Both the position numbers and the translations under genes were made by a program. Below the pieces are notes generated by a model, which did no database searches, was not told the DNA's origin, and was given only the letters and a program-made list of their open reading frames with translations. A stretch of DNA of 64,000 nt from Cyanophora paradoxa (lineage: Eukaryota > Glaucocystophyceae > Cyanophorales > Cyanophoraceae), in NCBI GenBank assembly GCA_004431415.1, contig QPMI01000503.1, positions 244,163-308,162 of the forward strand. The letters are read 5' to 3'. Of the stretch, positions 54,642 through 64,000 are shown piece by piece; the stretch's first letter is position 1; each line of letters starts with the position of its first letter.

Positions 54642-54884
54642 ACTTCTGGAAGCTTAAGGTCTGTGGCTGCATGACTGCCAGCGCCGCGGCGCTGCTCTCA
54701 CTTCTGAGAAGCCAGCTAGTATTACACTTGTATTCGTACAATTTAGTTTGTCGGCCGCGGGGCGGGGCGTGGCGGGCGGGCGGGCGGGCGGGTCAGGGCG
54801 GCCACGGGGCAGGCGGACGCTGGTGGGGCGGGGCGGCCGCTGGCGGGCCTGTGGGGTGGCCGGTGCGGATAGTCCCGGCCGTCC

Positions 54885-56205
54885 GGTCCAGCCGCGAAAG
54901 CGCCTCGAGTTGGGTTGCCTGCGCTCACCTAGTCGCGCGGGCGCGGCGTCGAAGGGCGGGGAGGTGCGCACGAAGCGAGAGATGAGCCGCCGCTATGCCC
55001 GGCCGCCGCCGGCGCGAGGACGCTGCGAGTTCACCTCCCTGTGCCCGCCCCGTCGCGCGAGGCGTGGACGCGGAGAGCACAGTATGCACCCGCTGCGTCC
55101 GGGCCGCGCCCGCCGCGAAGGCGCCGCGACTCGGTGAGCGAGCTACCTGCGCCGTCCGGTCGCACAGGGCGCGGCGTGGAAGGGCGGGGAGGGCCGCACC
55201 AAGCGAGACATGGGCCGCCGCTGCACCCCGGCCGCCACGGCCCTGACGCGAATTGAAGGCGCCGCGAGTTGGGTCGCCTGCGTTCACCTCGTCGCGCGGG
55301 GCGCGGCGCTGAAGGTCGGGGAGGCGCGCACTAAGCAAGAGATGGGCCGCCGCTGCGTTCCGGCCGCCCCCGCCGCGCGGGCGTCGTGAGTCGAGACCCC
55401 TGCACCCGCCCCGTCGCGCGAGGCGCGGCGCCGAAGTGCTTGGAGGCCCGCACCAAGTAAGAGATGGTCCGCCGCTAGCACTGCGCCCTGCGAGGCGGGT
55501 CGACTGCGCTCGGCTTGTCGCGCGGGGCGCGGCGGTGAATGGCGGGGAGGCGCGCACGAAGCTATAGATGGGCCGCCGCTGCGTCCCGGTCGCCCCCGCC
55601 GCGAAGGCACCGCGAGTAGAGCTACCTGCGCCCGCTCCGTCGCGCAGGGCGCGGCTGGGAAGGGCGGGGAGGTTCGCACCAAGCGAGACATGGCCCGCCG
55701 CTGCACCCCGGGCGCCCCGGCCTGGCGCGAAGGCGCTGCGGGTCGGGTCGCCTGCCCTCACCTCGTCGCGCGGGGCGCGGCGCTTAAGGGCGGGAGGCGC
55801 GCACCAAGCGAGAGATGGTCCGCCGCTGCGTTCCGGCCACCCATGCCGCGCGGGCGTCTTGAGTCGAGATCCATGCGCCCGCTCCGTCGCGCGAGCGCGG
55901 CGCCGCAGTGCGGGGAGGCCCGCACCAAGTAAGAGATGGGCTGCCGCTGCGCCCTGCGAGTGGGTTGCCTGCGCTCTGCTTGTCGCGCGGGGCGCGGTGG
56001 CGAAGGTTGGGAGGCGCGCACCATGCGAGAGATGACCCGCCGCTGCGCTCCAGGCGGCTTACTATATTCTAGTCCATGTCCTAGCTAACGAACTTCGTAC
56101 CGTGGACTGAAAGCAAGATGGCGAATAAGACCACTCCCTGGATTCGAACCAGGGTCTATGCGATGTGAGCAGCCGTTCCGGACGGCTGGTCTAGATCTTC
56201 GGGTA
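54885..56205. repeat. Large tandem duplication, copy 1
   Basis: Starts near CCGGCCGTCCGGTCCAGCCGCG and ends CTAGATCTTCGGGTACC. Internally it is built from related units of about 125-190 bp, each with GCACCAAGCGAGA(G/C)ATGG and GCCGCCGCTGCG. Both strands stay open over long stretches because of composition; I do not call genes here. Confidence 0.8.
56137..56153 (-). other. tRNA T-arm-like sequence (possible SINE remnant)
   Basis: On the minus strand this reads CCTGG-TTCGAAT-CCAGG, a perfect 5-bp stem with a canonical 7-nt T-loop, matching the pol III B box. I could not build a full cloverleaf: no A box is evident, the best anticodon arm lacks T33, and the acceptor arms do not pair. The second copy near 57,895 has a degraded stem. 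Confidence 0.4.
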
Positions 56206-56514
56206 CCGAATATCCAAGCTTCCGCCCGAACCATTTGGCCGTTGTCGCCGGTCATTTCTCTTCGGGCGGCCTACGTAGTCCATGTCCTAGGTAATGAACT
56301 GGTAGTTATTTATCCTCTGCTAAACAATCAACGTGTGCGCCCGCAAGGAATCTATGTATCTATCTAGACCGCCGCCAGGGCTGTGGCCCCGCTGCCGTGC
56401 TTGCAGCTGCGAACTTCAGGGCTTGGCCTCTGCTTGCAGCTGCGGACTTGGCCTCTGTGACCGCCGCCGACGCACTCTAGCTTGGGATTTTTGTTCTCAA
56501 TTGCTATCCTCCGG

Positions 56515-57955
56515 CCGTCCCGGTCCAGTCGCGAAGGCGCCTCGAGTTGGGTTGCCTGCGCTCACCTAGTCGCACGGGGCGCTGCGTCGAAGGGCGGGTA
56601 GGTGCGCACGAAGCGAGAGATGATCCGCCGCTATGTCCGGCCGCCGCCGCCGCGAGGACGCTGCGAGTTCACCTCCCTGCGCCCGCCCCGTCGCGCGAGG
56701 CACGGACGCGGAGAGCACAGTAGGCACCCGCTGCGTCCGGCCGCGCCGCCGCGAAGGCGCCGCGAGGCGAGCGACCTGCGCCGTCCGGTCGCACGGGGCG
56801 CGGAGGGAAGGGCGGGAGGAACGCACCAAGCGAGACATGGGCCGCCGCTGCACCCCGGCCGCCACGGCCCTGACGCGAAGGCGCCGCGAGTTGGGTCGCC
56901 TGCGTTCACCTTGTCGCGCGGGGCGCGGCGCTGAAGGTCGGGAGGCGCGCACCAAGCAAGAGATGGGCCGCCGCTGCGTTCCGGCCGCCTCCGCCGCGCG
57001 GGCGTCGTGAGTCGAGACCCCTGCGTCCGCCCCGTCGCGCGAGGCGCGGTGTCGAAGTGCGGGGAGGCGGGCACCAAGCGAGAGATGTGCCGCCGCTGCG
57101 TTCCGGCCGCCGCCGCCGCGCGGGCGTCGTGAGTCGAGATCCCTGCGCCCGCCCCGTCGCGAGGCGCGGCGCTGAAGGTCGGGAGGCGCGCACCAAGCAA
57201 GAGATGGGCCGCCGCTGCGTTCCGGCCGCCCCCGCCGCGCGGGCGTCGTGAGTCGAGACCCTGCACCCGCCCGTCGCGCGAGGCGCGGCGCCGAAGTGCT
57301 TGGAGGCCCGCACCAAGTAAGAGATGGTCCGCCGCTAGCACTGCGCCCTGCGAGGCGGGTCGACTGCGCTCGGCTTGTCGCGCGGGGCGCGGCGGTGAAT
57401 GGCGGGAGGCGCGCACGAAGCTATAGATGGGCCGCCGCTGCGTCCCGGTCGCCCCCGCCGTTAAGGCGCCGCGAGTAGAGCTACCTGCGCCCGCCCCGTC
57501 GCGCAGGGCGCGGCGGGGAAGGGCGGGGAGGTTCGCACCAAGCGAGACATGGCCCGCCGCTGCACCCCGGCGCCCCGGCCTGGCGCGAAGGCGCTGCGAG
57601 TCGGGCCCTCACCTGTCGTGCGGGCGCGGCGCTGAAGGGCGGGGAGGCGCGCACCAAGCGAGAGATGGGTCGCCGCTGCGTTCCGGCCGCCTCCGCCGCG
57701 CGGGCGTCGCGAGTCGAGATCCTGTGCCCGCCCGTCGCGCGAGGCGCGGTGGCGAAGGGTGGGGAGGCGCGCACCAAGCGAGAGATGACCCGCCGCTGCG
57801 CCCGGGCGGCTTACTATATTCTAGTCCATGTCCTAGCTAACGAATTTTGTACCGTGGACTGAAAGCAAGATGGCGAATAAGACTCACTCTGTGGATTCGA
57901 ACCAGGGTCTATGCGATGTGAGCAGCCGTCCGGGACGGCTGGTCTAGATCTACGG
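56515..57955. repeat. Large tandem duplication, copy 2
   Basis: Repeats copy 1 about 1.6 kb downstream with small indels, including the unit GAGTTGGGTTGCCTGCGCTC and the terminal TATATTCTAGTCCATGTCCT, ACTGAAAGCAAGATGGCGAA and GGTCTATGCGATGTGAGCAG landmarks. Unit number differs internally between the copies. Confidence 0.8.
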
Positions 57956-59159
57956 GTACTGCATATTGACGGGCCCGGCCTGCCGTCAGCTGGTCGTTGA
58001 TATTGACGCGGCCGCGCAGTTGCTCGGCCACAGGTACGGTCCGCGCTTTTATGTCATCGTGAGAGCCTCATGGCTGAGCTTCCGAAGGAATGTGTCGGGT
58101 GGATGGTGCTAGGGATCCATGCCGGTGCGACAAGAATGAGCGATGAGCTCATTGTTCATCTGGACCGCGGTTTACCGTGCGTTCCTTCCTCCGCGCATGG
58201 CCATGGGTTGTGCTTGTCTTTCTAACATGGAGTGCTTTCTTCTTCCGCGCGAAGCTATTGTGAGCGGACTACGATGGCATGGCGATTACAGGTTGACCGC
58301 GTCGACGTCCCGTCGTGGGTGTCGCCCTCACGGGCAACGACAGATGGATGACACGCGGGGTCGTCGCATCCTAGTTATAGTCTACGGCGAACACGGCTCA
58401 AGAATGAGTGCCACCGTGCGCCCCGTTTTCTGCGCATGTGCAGTGTTGATTCCGCTAACATCGGTCGCCCAAGGTTTAGGCTGCTGCCTCGCATGTTCCT
58501 GATCGCAGGTTCCAGTGCCTTCAAGCGTCTTGTCTTTAAGCGTCTACCGTCGCTGCTGCCGCCTTCAAGCGATCGCCGCTGTCTTCAAGCGTCGCACCTT
58601 CCCCGCCTCCTTCGAGCGTCTCGCGTTGTGCTGCCCTTCCCGCGCCTCCGCCTTCCGCGTGGGGCCGCGGCGGTGGCATGAGGGTGTGCCGACGGCCGCC
58701 TGCTCATGTTGTCGAAGTGAGTCGAATGTTGTGTGATGTGCATGTTGTATTCTGTCACAGTGTTGCTATTTTGTGGCATGTCTTATCTGTGTGGATGCCC
58801 GCGCGCGCCCTGCATTGCCCACATGGGAGCTGGAAAATCACGGTGGCCGTGTGATTGGGGCAGCATGTGCGAGGCGCCGGAAGGCGGGTGGGCGGGGCGC
58901 CGGCGGGTTCCGCGAGCATGGCATTGAGGGCGGCCGGGGCGAGCTGATGACGTGCCTCTCAATGCGGAGGACGCTGTCCTCTGTCCCCGGGGACCGCAGC
59001 TACAGCGGTCTGCCGGGCGGGAGCCGGAATGCGTGGAAGGGGCGCAGGGGGCCGTAGGGTGGCGTTGGCGAGCCGATGACGTCTCCTTCGTCGTGTAGCA
59101 CGCCGTCCTCGCCCTCCCTTGGACTGCTCTGCGGGAGCATGTTGAGCGGGCGGGCGATG
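57956..59159. other. Spacer between repeat blocks
   Basis: About 1.2 kb. A short frame from 58070 (MAELPKECVGWMVLG) and TTCAAGCGTC-type micro-repeats at 58515-58620 are the only structure. I cannot support a gene. Confidence 0.35.
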
Positions 59160-61200
59160 GGGGCCGTAATTGCTTGGCGCTGAAGGGTGGCGACGTCGGG
59201 GTACTGCGCGTCTCCCTGCGCAGCATGGCGGCGGGCGGGGCGGGGCGGGGCGGGGCGGGGTGGGGCGGGCGGGGCGGCTCACGAAGCTGGGCGGGCGAAG
59301 CTCGAGGCTGCTCGCCGAGCTGTCGCTTGACGCGGCGTGCAGAGGCCTTGCCTCCTGCGCGTCTCTCAGCGCTTCGCGTGGCGGAGCGGGGTGGGTCGGG
59401 GCGGGGCGGCTCACGATCCCGGCGGGGAGATGCTCGAGGCCGCTCGCCGAGCTGCGCTCGACGCGGCGTGCGGAGGCCTTGCCTCCTGCGCGGCTCTCAC
59501 CGCAGCATGGCGGCGGACGGGGCGGGGCGGGCGCGGCGGGCGGGTGGGGCGGGGCGGGGCGGCTCACGAAGCAGGGCGGAGCTCAGCTCGAGGCTGCTCG
59601 CCGAGCTGCCGCTCGACGCGGCGTGCAGAGGCCTTGCCTCCTGCGCGTATCTCAGGGCTTCGCGGCGGCGGAGCGGGGTGGGGCTGGGCGGGGCGACTCA
59701 CGATCCCGGGCGGGGGGAAGCTCGAGGCCGGTCGCCGAGACCGGCAAGCGAGACATGGCCCGCCGCTGCAGAGGCCTTGCCTCCTGCGCGTCTCTCATCG
59801 CTTCGCGGCGGCGGAGTGGGGTGGGGCTGGGCGGGGCGGCTCACGATCCCGGCGGGGGGAAGCTCGAGGCGGTCGCCGAGCTGCGCTCGACGCGGCGTGC
59901 GGAGGCCTTGCATCCTGCGCGTCTCTCAGCGCAGCATCCTGATCCTCCTCCTGTAGATGGGTGTAGGCGTCCGGATTCTTCATGATCAGCGACCTCGTGA
60001 CGAAGCCGGGCGGGGCGAGGCTCGATGCCGTTCGCCGAGCTGCCGCTCGACGTGGCGTGCAGCTGTCTTGTCTCCTGCTTGTCTTTCGGCGCGGCATGGT
60101 GGCGGGTGGGGGGGGGGGGGGGGGGCGGGGCGGGGCGGCTCACGAAGCCGGGCGGGGTGAATCTCGAGGCCGCTCGCCGAGCTGCCGCTCGGCTCGTCGT
60201 GCAGAGTCCTTGTTTCCTGCGCGTCTCTCAGCGCAGCATGGCGGCGGAGCGGGCGGAGTGGGGCGGGGCGGCTCACGAGCCCGGTCGGGGGGAAGCTCGA
60301 GGCCGCTCGCCGAGCGGCTGCTTGAAGCGGCGTGCGGAGGCCTTGCCTCCTGCTTGTCTCTCAGCGCAGCATGGCGGCGGACGGGCCCGGGGCGGGGCGC
60401 GGCGGGGCGGCTCACGAAGCCGGGCGGGGCGAAGCTCGAGGCCGCTCGCCGAGTTGCCGCTCGACGCGGCGTGCGGAGGCCTTGCCTCCTGCGCGTCTCT
60501 CAGCTCAGTATGGCGGCGGGTCGGGGCGGGGCGGGGCGGGGCGGTGCGGGCGGGGCGGGGCGGCTCACGAAGCCGGGCGGGGCGAAGCTCGAGGCCGCTC
60601 GCCGAGTTGCCGCTCGACGCGGCGTGCGGAGGCCTTGCCTCCTGCGCGTCTCTCAGCTCAGTATGGCGGCGGGTCGGGGGGGCGGGGCGGGGCGGTGCGG
60701 GGCGGGCGGGGCTGCTCACTAAGCCGGGCGGGGCGAAGCTCGAGGCCGCTCGCCGAGTTGCCGCTCGACGCGGCGTGCGGAGGCCTTGCCGCAGTGCCTC
60801 CTGCTTGTCCTCAGCGCAGCAGGCCGCTCGTCGAGCTGCCGCTCGACGTGGCGTGCAGAGGCCTTGCCTCGTGCACTTTTCGCATCGCAGCATGGCGTCG
60901 GGGCTGGCGGGGCGGGGCGGGGCGGGTCGGCTTACGCACCCGGGCAGGGCGAAGCTCGAGGCCGCTCGCCGAGCTGCCGCTCGACGCGGCGTGCAGATCT
61001 AGATGCCTTGCATCCTGCGCGTCTCTTTGCGCAGCATGGCGGCGGGGCGGGAGGGGCGGGGCGGGACGGGGCGGCTCACGAACTCTGTGCGGTGCGAAGC
61101 TCAAGGCTGCGAGGCTAGGCCGCTCGTCGAGCTGCCGCTCGACGCGACGCGCAGAGGCCTTGCCTTCTGCGTGGCTCTCAGCGCAGCATGGAGGGATGTC
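59160..61200. repeat. GC-rich minisatellite with embedded GGGGC arrays
   Basis: About 14 diverged copies marked by GGAGGCCTTGCCTCCTGCGC (for example near 59345, 59475, 59630, 60340, 60480, 60635), GCAGCATGGCGGCGG, a short (GGGGC)n run, GGCTCACGAAGCCGGGCGGG and CTCGCCGAGCTGCCGCTCGA. Spacing is mostly 130-160 bp, from about 75 bp upwards. Two adjacent units near 60,480-60,780 are almost identical. Long open frames in several registers follow from the composition. Confidence 0.85.
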
Positions 61201-62093
61201 GCTGACGCTCCCCGCAACCTCGCCGGTGCTGAATGACTGAGAAAACGTCATTGCGCGCCGATCAGTACCGAGCCACAGATCGGGGGATCAATATCTGCCG
61301 TCGAGTCAGAGGAGACACGCGAAGCGGCAAAACTGGTTCGCGATTCTCCCTGGGCCTCGGGCTGGAGAAGGCGACAGAATTCTCTGTGCCACCTGCGGGA
61401 CGGGTCGGTGGAGCGCACTGCGGCACCCTCGCGTTCGAGGGCCCAGCATCTCGGTCTCCTTCTGTTGAGCAGTTGAGCGCGCGTGCTCAGGATCTCTCGG
61501 GCGCGAGGCGCACTCCGGCTTTGCTTTGAGCGCCGCTTGGTCGAGCACGACGCGACTCGAGCTCGTATTGTGGACGGTGTACACCTCCGTCGTCCGGCAG
61601 CTGTGGTTTTCCTCCGTCCGCCGTCTGTAGCGTTTGCTCTCCGGTCTTATAGTTGTACCCTTGTCTTGCCTGCTTAGTTGCTTGGCCACAGCATCGTCGT
61701 TCGGGCACCGCAGAGAGCGCAGTTGCTTGGACACAGGCACATCGTATTGTGCCGCACGCTTGGCTAAGCCAGGCCGCTCGTTTTACTCGCGGTCGCAAGG
61801 GCTCCGTTACTTGCGGTCGCAAAGACTCCGGGAGCCTCAGTTTGGGTAGGCTCCCGGTGAGGCGTATAAGGTGACTATTTGATCTCACGGAGTGCGGCTA
61901 CTCCGTGGGACGCGACTTGATTCCTGGACGCAGTACTAGTACTAGTCACCGCCGGCGCCTGTTGGATTGGACTCTGATGAGTGCGGCTGCCGTCAGCTCC
62001 GCTAGCGAAGGTCGTCGCAAATCTCTACATTGTTAGCGTGTTCGGCGCGACCTGCCTTCTGCAACTGACTTGAGCATCATCGCTGCAGGCACT
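61201..62093. other. Spacer upstream of repeat-containing gene
   Basis: About 0.9 kb of mixed composition with TTGCGGTCGCAA-type palindromes near 61787-61820 (two copies of CGGTCGCAA) and GTACTAGTACTAGT near 61933. No gene called. Confidence 0.35.
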
Positions 62094-64000
62094 GCTCCTT
62101 CGTCAAACGAGTGCTTTCCGTCGCTTAGCTCGTCTTCTACCGATGAGAGCGCTGCCGCCGCGGAAGACAGTTCTAAGATCTTCCAGCAACCGCTGCGGAC
62201 TCTACTCCTGTCGCTGATGGTGCGTCATTTATTTAATAAGTTGTCGTTTTCTTTCTTATTCTCTTAGCGCATATTCTGATATATCTGAACGTTTTATCGG
62301 CCTGCGGCAGCGTTTCATAAGGAGCGGTTCCGGCGAAATCTGGCATGTTGGAACCGCCCTTTGAAACCAGCTGATTTCGATGATGATGAGCTTGTTGTTG
62401 AAGGTGGCCTTACTTTGGAACCAACTGATGGTGATGATCATGTTTTCGATGGTGACTTGTCTGATTACTGTGATTGCTCTTCTGACGTTTTATTTCGCAA
62501 TTGCGATTGACAGCAATTATATCAGATGCAGGCTCTTTTTTACCGAGAGTTACTGGGTCTGGAGGGAATGCTTCGACTGCGACGGCTGTAGACCCGCACG
62601 GCCAGGGGCCGAGGATCTGCCTGTCAACGAGGGAGGCGAGGGATCATGGGTCGGCTGAACTTCCGCGCCCCCTCGTGCCCACCCCCGGGTCCTACGCCTC
62701 TCCTTCCAGCTCTCCGGCCTCTGTGCCTGCCGGGCGACCGGCCGGCGAGCGTCGTGTGTCTCCTTTCCCGGGAGACAGCGACCCGATTATCATCATCGTT
62801 GATGAGAGCGATGCCTTGGGGCAGGCGGGCGACGAGGAGGGGTCTCCGAGAGCGCGTTCTCCTCGTGCTGTTTCGAGCCTGATCCATCTGTTGAGGCTCC
62901 CGATGCGGCAGACGACCGTGCTACTGATGCGGCAAATCTACCAACACTCGGCAGCGCCACCGACCCGGTGAGTCTGGTGCTCGATGTTGCAGCAGGCGCC
63001 GCGCTGTCCTGCGGCGCCTGCCCTTACGCCGATCACGGCGCAGGTTGCCGCGTCGGCGTCTGCGCCTTCTCGTCTGCCTGGCGGTCTTGAGGGCGACGCC
63101 CTGGTGCAGGGGGCCGCGGGCGTCGAGAGTGGTCCGACCCGGTGAGTCTGGTGCCCGATGTTGCAGCAGGCGCCGCGCTGTCCTGCGGCGCCTGCCCTTA
63201 CGCCGATCACGGCGCAGGTTGCCGCGTCGGCGTCTGCGCCTTCTCGTCTGCCTGGCGGTCTTGAGGGCGACGCCCTGGTGCAGGGGCCGCGGGCGTCGAG
63301 AGTGGGTCCGACCCGGTGAGTCTGGTGCCCGTGTTGCAGCAGGCGCCGCGCTGTCCTGCGGCGCCTGCCCTTACGCCGATCACGGCGCAGGTTGCCGCGT
63401 CGGCGTCTGCGCCTTCTCGTCTGCCTGGCGGTCTTGAGGGCGACGCCCTGGTGCAGGGGGCCGCGGCGTCGAGACCGGGTCTCTGGGATCGCGCCCTCCG
63501 CATGCCGGTTTGCAGACCGATCCATTCGTCCTACAGCTGGTTCCCGATGCGGCAGGCGACCGTGCCGCTGCTGCGGCGAATCTGCCAACACTCGGCAGCG
63601 CCACCGACCCGGTGAGTCTGGTGCTCGATGTTGCAGCAGCGCCGCGCTGTCCCGCGGCGCCTGCCCTTACGCCGATCACTGGCGCAGGTTGCCGCGTGTC
63701 GGCGTCTGCGCCTTCTCGGCTGCCTGGCGGTTTGAGGGCGACGCCTTGGGGCAGGCGGCCGTGGGCGTCGAGAGTGGGTCCGACCCGGTGAGTCTGGTGC
63801 TCGATGTTGCAGCAGGCGCCCGCGCTGTCCTGCGGGCGCCTGCTTTTACGCCGATCACGGCAGCAGGTTGCCGCGTCGGCGTCTGCGCGCTTCTCTCGTC
63901 TTGCCTGGCGGTCTTGAGGGCGACGCCCTGGTGCAGGGGCCGCGGGCGTCGAGACTGGGTCTCTGGGATCGCGCCCTCCGCATGCCGGTTTGCAGACCGA
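62094..64000 (+). CDS. Probable low-complexity repeat protein, right end outside window
   Basis: Coding-like plus-strand segments separated by apparent introns: SSNECFPSLSSSSTDESAAA (from about 62,094), an acidic exon KPADFDDDELVVEGGLTLEP...GDLSDYCDCSSD (about 62,310-62,470), then a Ser/Pro-rich exon from about 62,516 containing SDPIIIIVDESDALG, which looks like a SUMO-interacting motif (four aliphatic residues next to acids). It runs into the 174-bp tandem repeat. Exon borders, the start and the frame through the repeat are unresolved, and indels in G-runs shift the frame between units. No family recognised. Confidence 0.35.
62945..64000. repeat. 174-bp tandem repeat carrying GTGAGT...TTGCAG
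   Basis: GTGAGTCTGGTG starts at 62968, 63142, 63316, 63612 and 63788, spacing 174, 174, 296 and 176. Each unit contains GCGCCTGCCCTTACGCCGAT and CTTCTCGTCTGCCTGGCGGT (or a close variant). A second module with GGGTCTCTGGGATCGCGCCC occurs at about 63,476 and again at the right edge, giving a higher-order repeat. Confidence 0.85.

Noticed and set aside
56100-56205. A functional tRNA gene on the minus strand
   Set aside because: Only the T-arm is good. No A box, no T33 in the best anticodon loop and unpaired acceptor arms.
54925-57416. Long minus-strand frames in the 55-57 kb repeat block
   Set aside because: The translation is Arg/Ala/Pro repetition with frame-breaking indels between copies; composition explains it.
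57990-58130. Tyrosine-recombinase C-terminus suggested by QLLGHR
   Set aside because: Only six residues match and no catalytic Arg/Tyr context is visible.
61233-61888. Short frames on both strands in the 61-62 kb spacer
   Set aside because: Under 150 codons, overlapping on both strands, no motifs or splice-phase support.
59160-64000. CRISPR array
   Set aside because: Repeats are long, diverged and directly adjoining without unique spacers, and the DNA is eukaryotic nuclear.

Overview
This window is nuclear DNA of a GC-rich, intron-rich, photosynthetic and probably flagellated microalga. It carries a complete phosphoribulokinase gene (Calvin cycle), a mitochondrial ribosomal protein gene, eIF2B-gamma, Tousled-like kinase, a TMEM19-like gene, a GRAM/VASt lipid-transfer gene, a nephrocystin-3-like gene and the small BBSome subunit BBIP1. 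Nearly all genes have many short introns (mostly about 55-105 bp) whose sense strand is C-rich and often holds GTACCCC. About a fifth of the introns I could place start with GC rather than GT. The exact lineage cannot be fixed from this window.

Layout. 1-31 kb is a dense housekeeping/ciliary block on alternating strands: coiled-coil protein (-, runs off the left edge), TMEM19-like (+), uS9m (-), Myb-TLK (+), LRR/coiled-coil protein (-), NPHP3-like (-), BBIP1 (+), R-type lectin/zinc ribbon protein (-), EIF2B3 (+), a small unknown gene (+), GRAM-VASt protein (-), PRK (-). Several neighbours are head-to-head with short shared 5' regions: uS9m/TLK about 75 bp, lectin/EIF2B3 about 183 bp, NPHP3/BBIP1 about 257 bp. 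31.5-34.3 kb is an F-box/LRR-like gene whose 3' part is bracketed by a roughly 200-bp inverted repeat. 34.5-36.4 kb is an AT-richer gap. 36.4-49.1 kb on the minus strand looks like one giant secreted or surface protein: signal peptide, LamG-like segments, about 15 fibronectin-III-like repeats, a Ser/Pro stalk and a tail with a 149-bp tandem duplication.

49-51 kb is a gap holding a complete hAT-like MITE with an 8-bp target duplication. 51-54.6 kb is an unrecognised multi-exon gene of lower GC. 54.7-64 kb is repeat-dominated: a tandem duplication of about 1.6 kb, a minisatellite of about 75-160 bp spacing with embedded GGGGC arrays, and a 174-bp repeat at the right edge that seems to lie in a low-complexity coding gene.

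Functionally the best-supported theme is the cilium/flagellum: NPHP3-like (DUF4062, P-loop NTPase, TPR) and BBIP1 are divergently paired, and a coiled-coil protein that could be centrosomal lies at the left edge. The most unusual gene products are a Tousled-like kinase carrying an N-terminal Myb/SANT-like domain and a beta-trefoil lectin joined to a zinc ribbon and an acidic tail.
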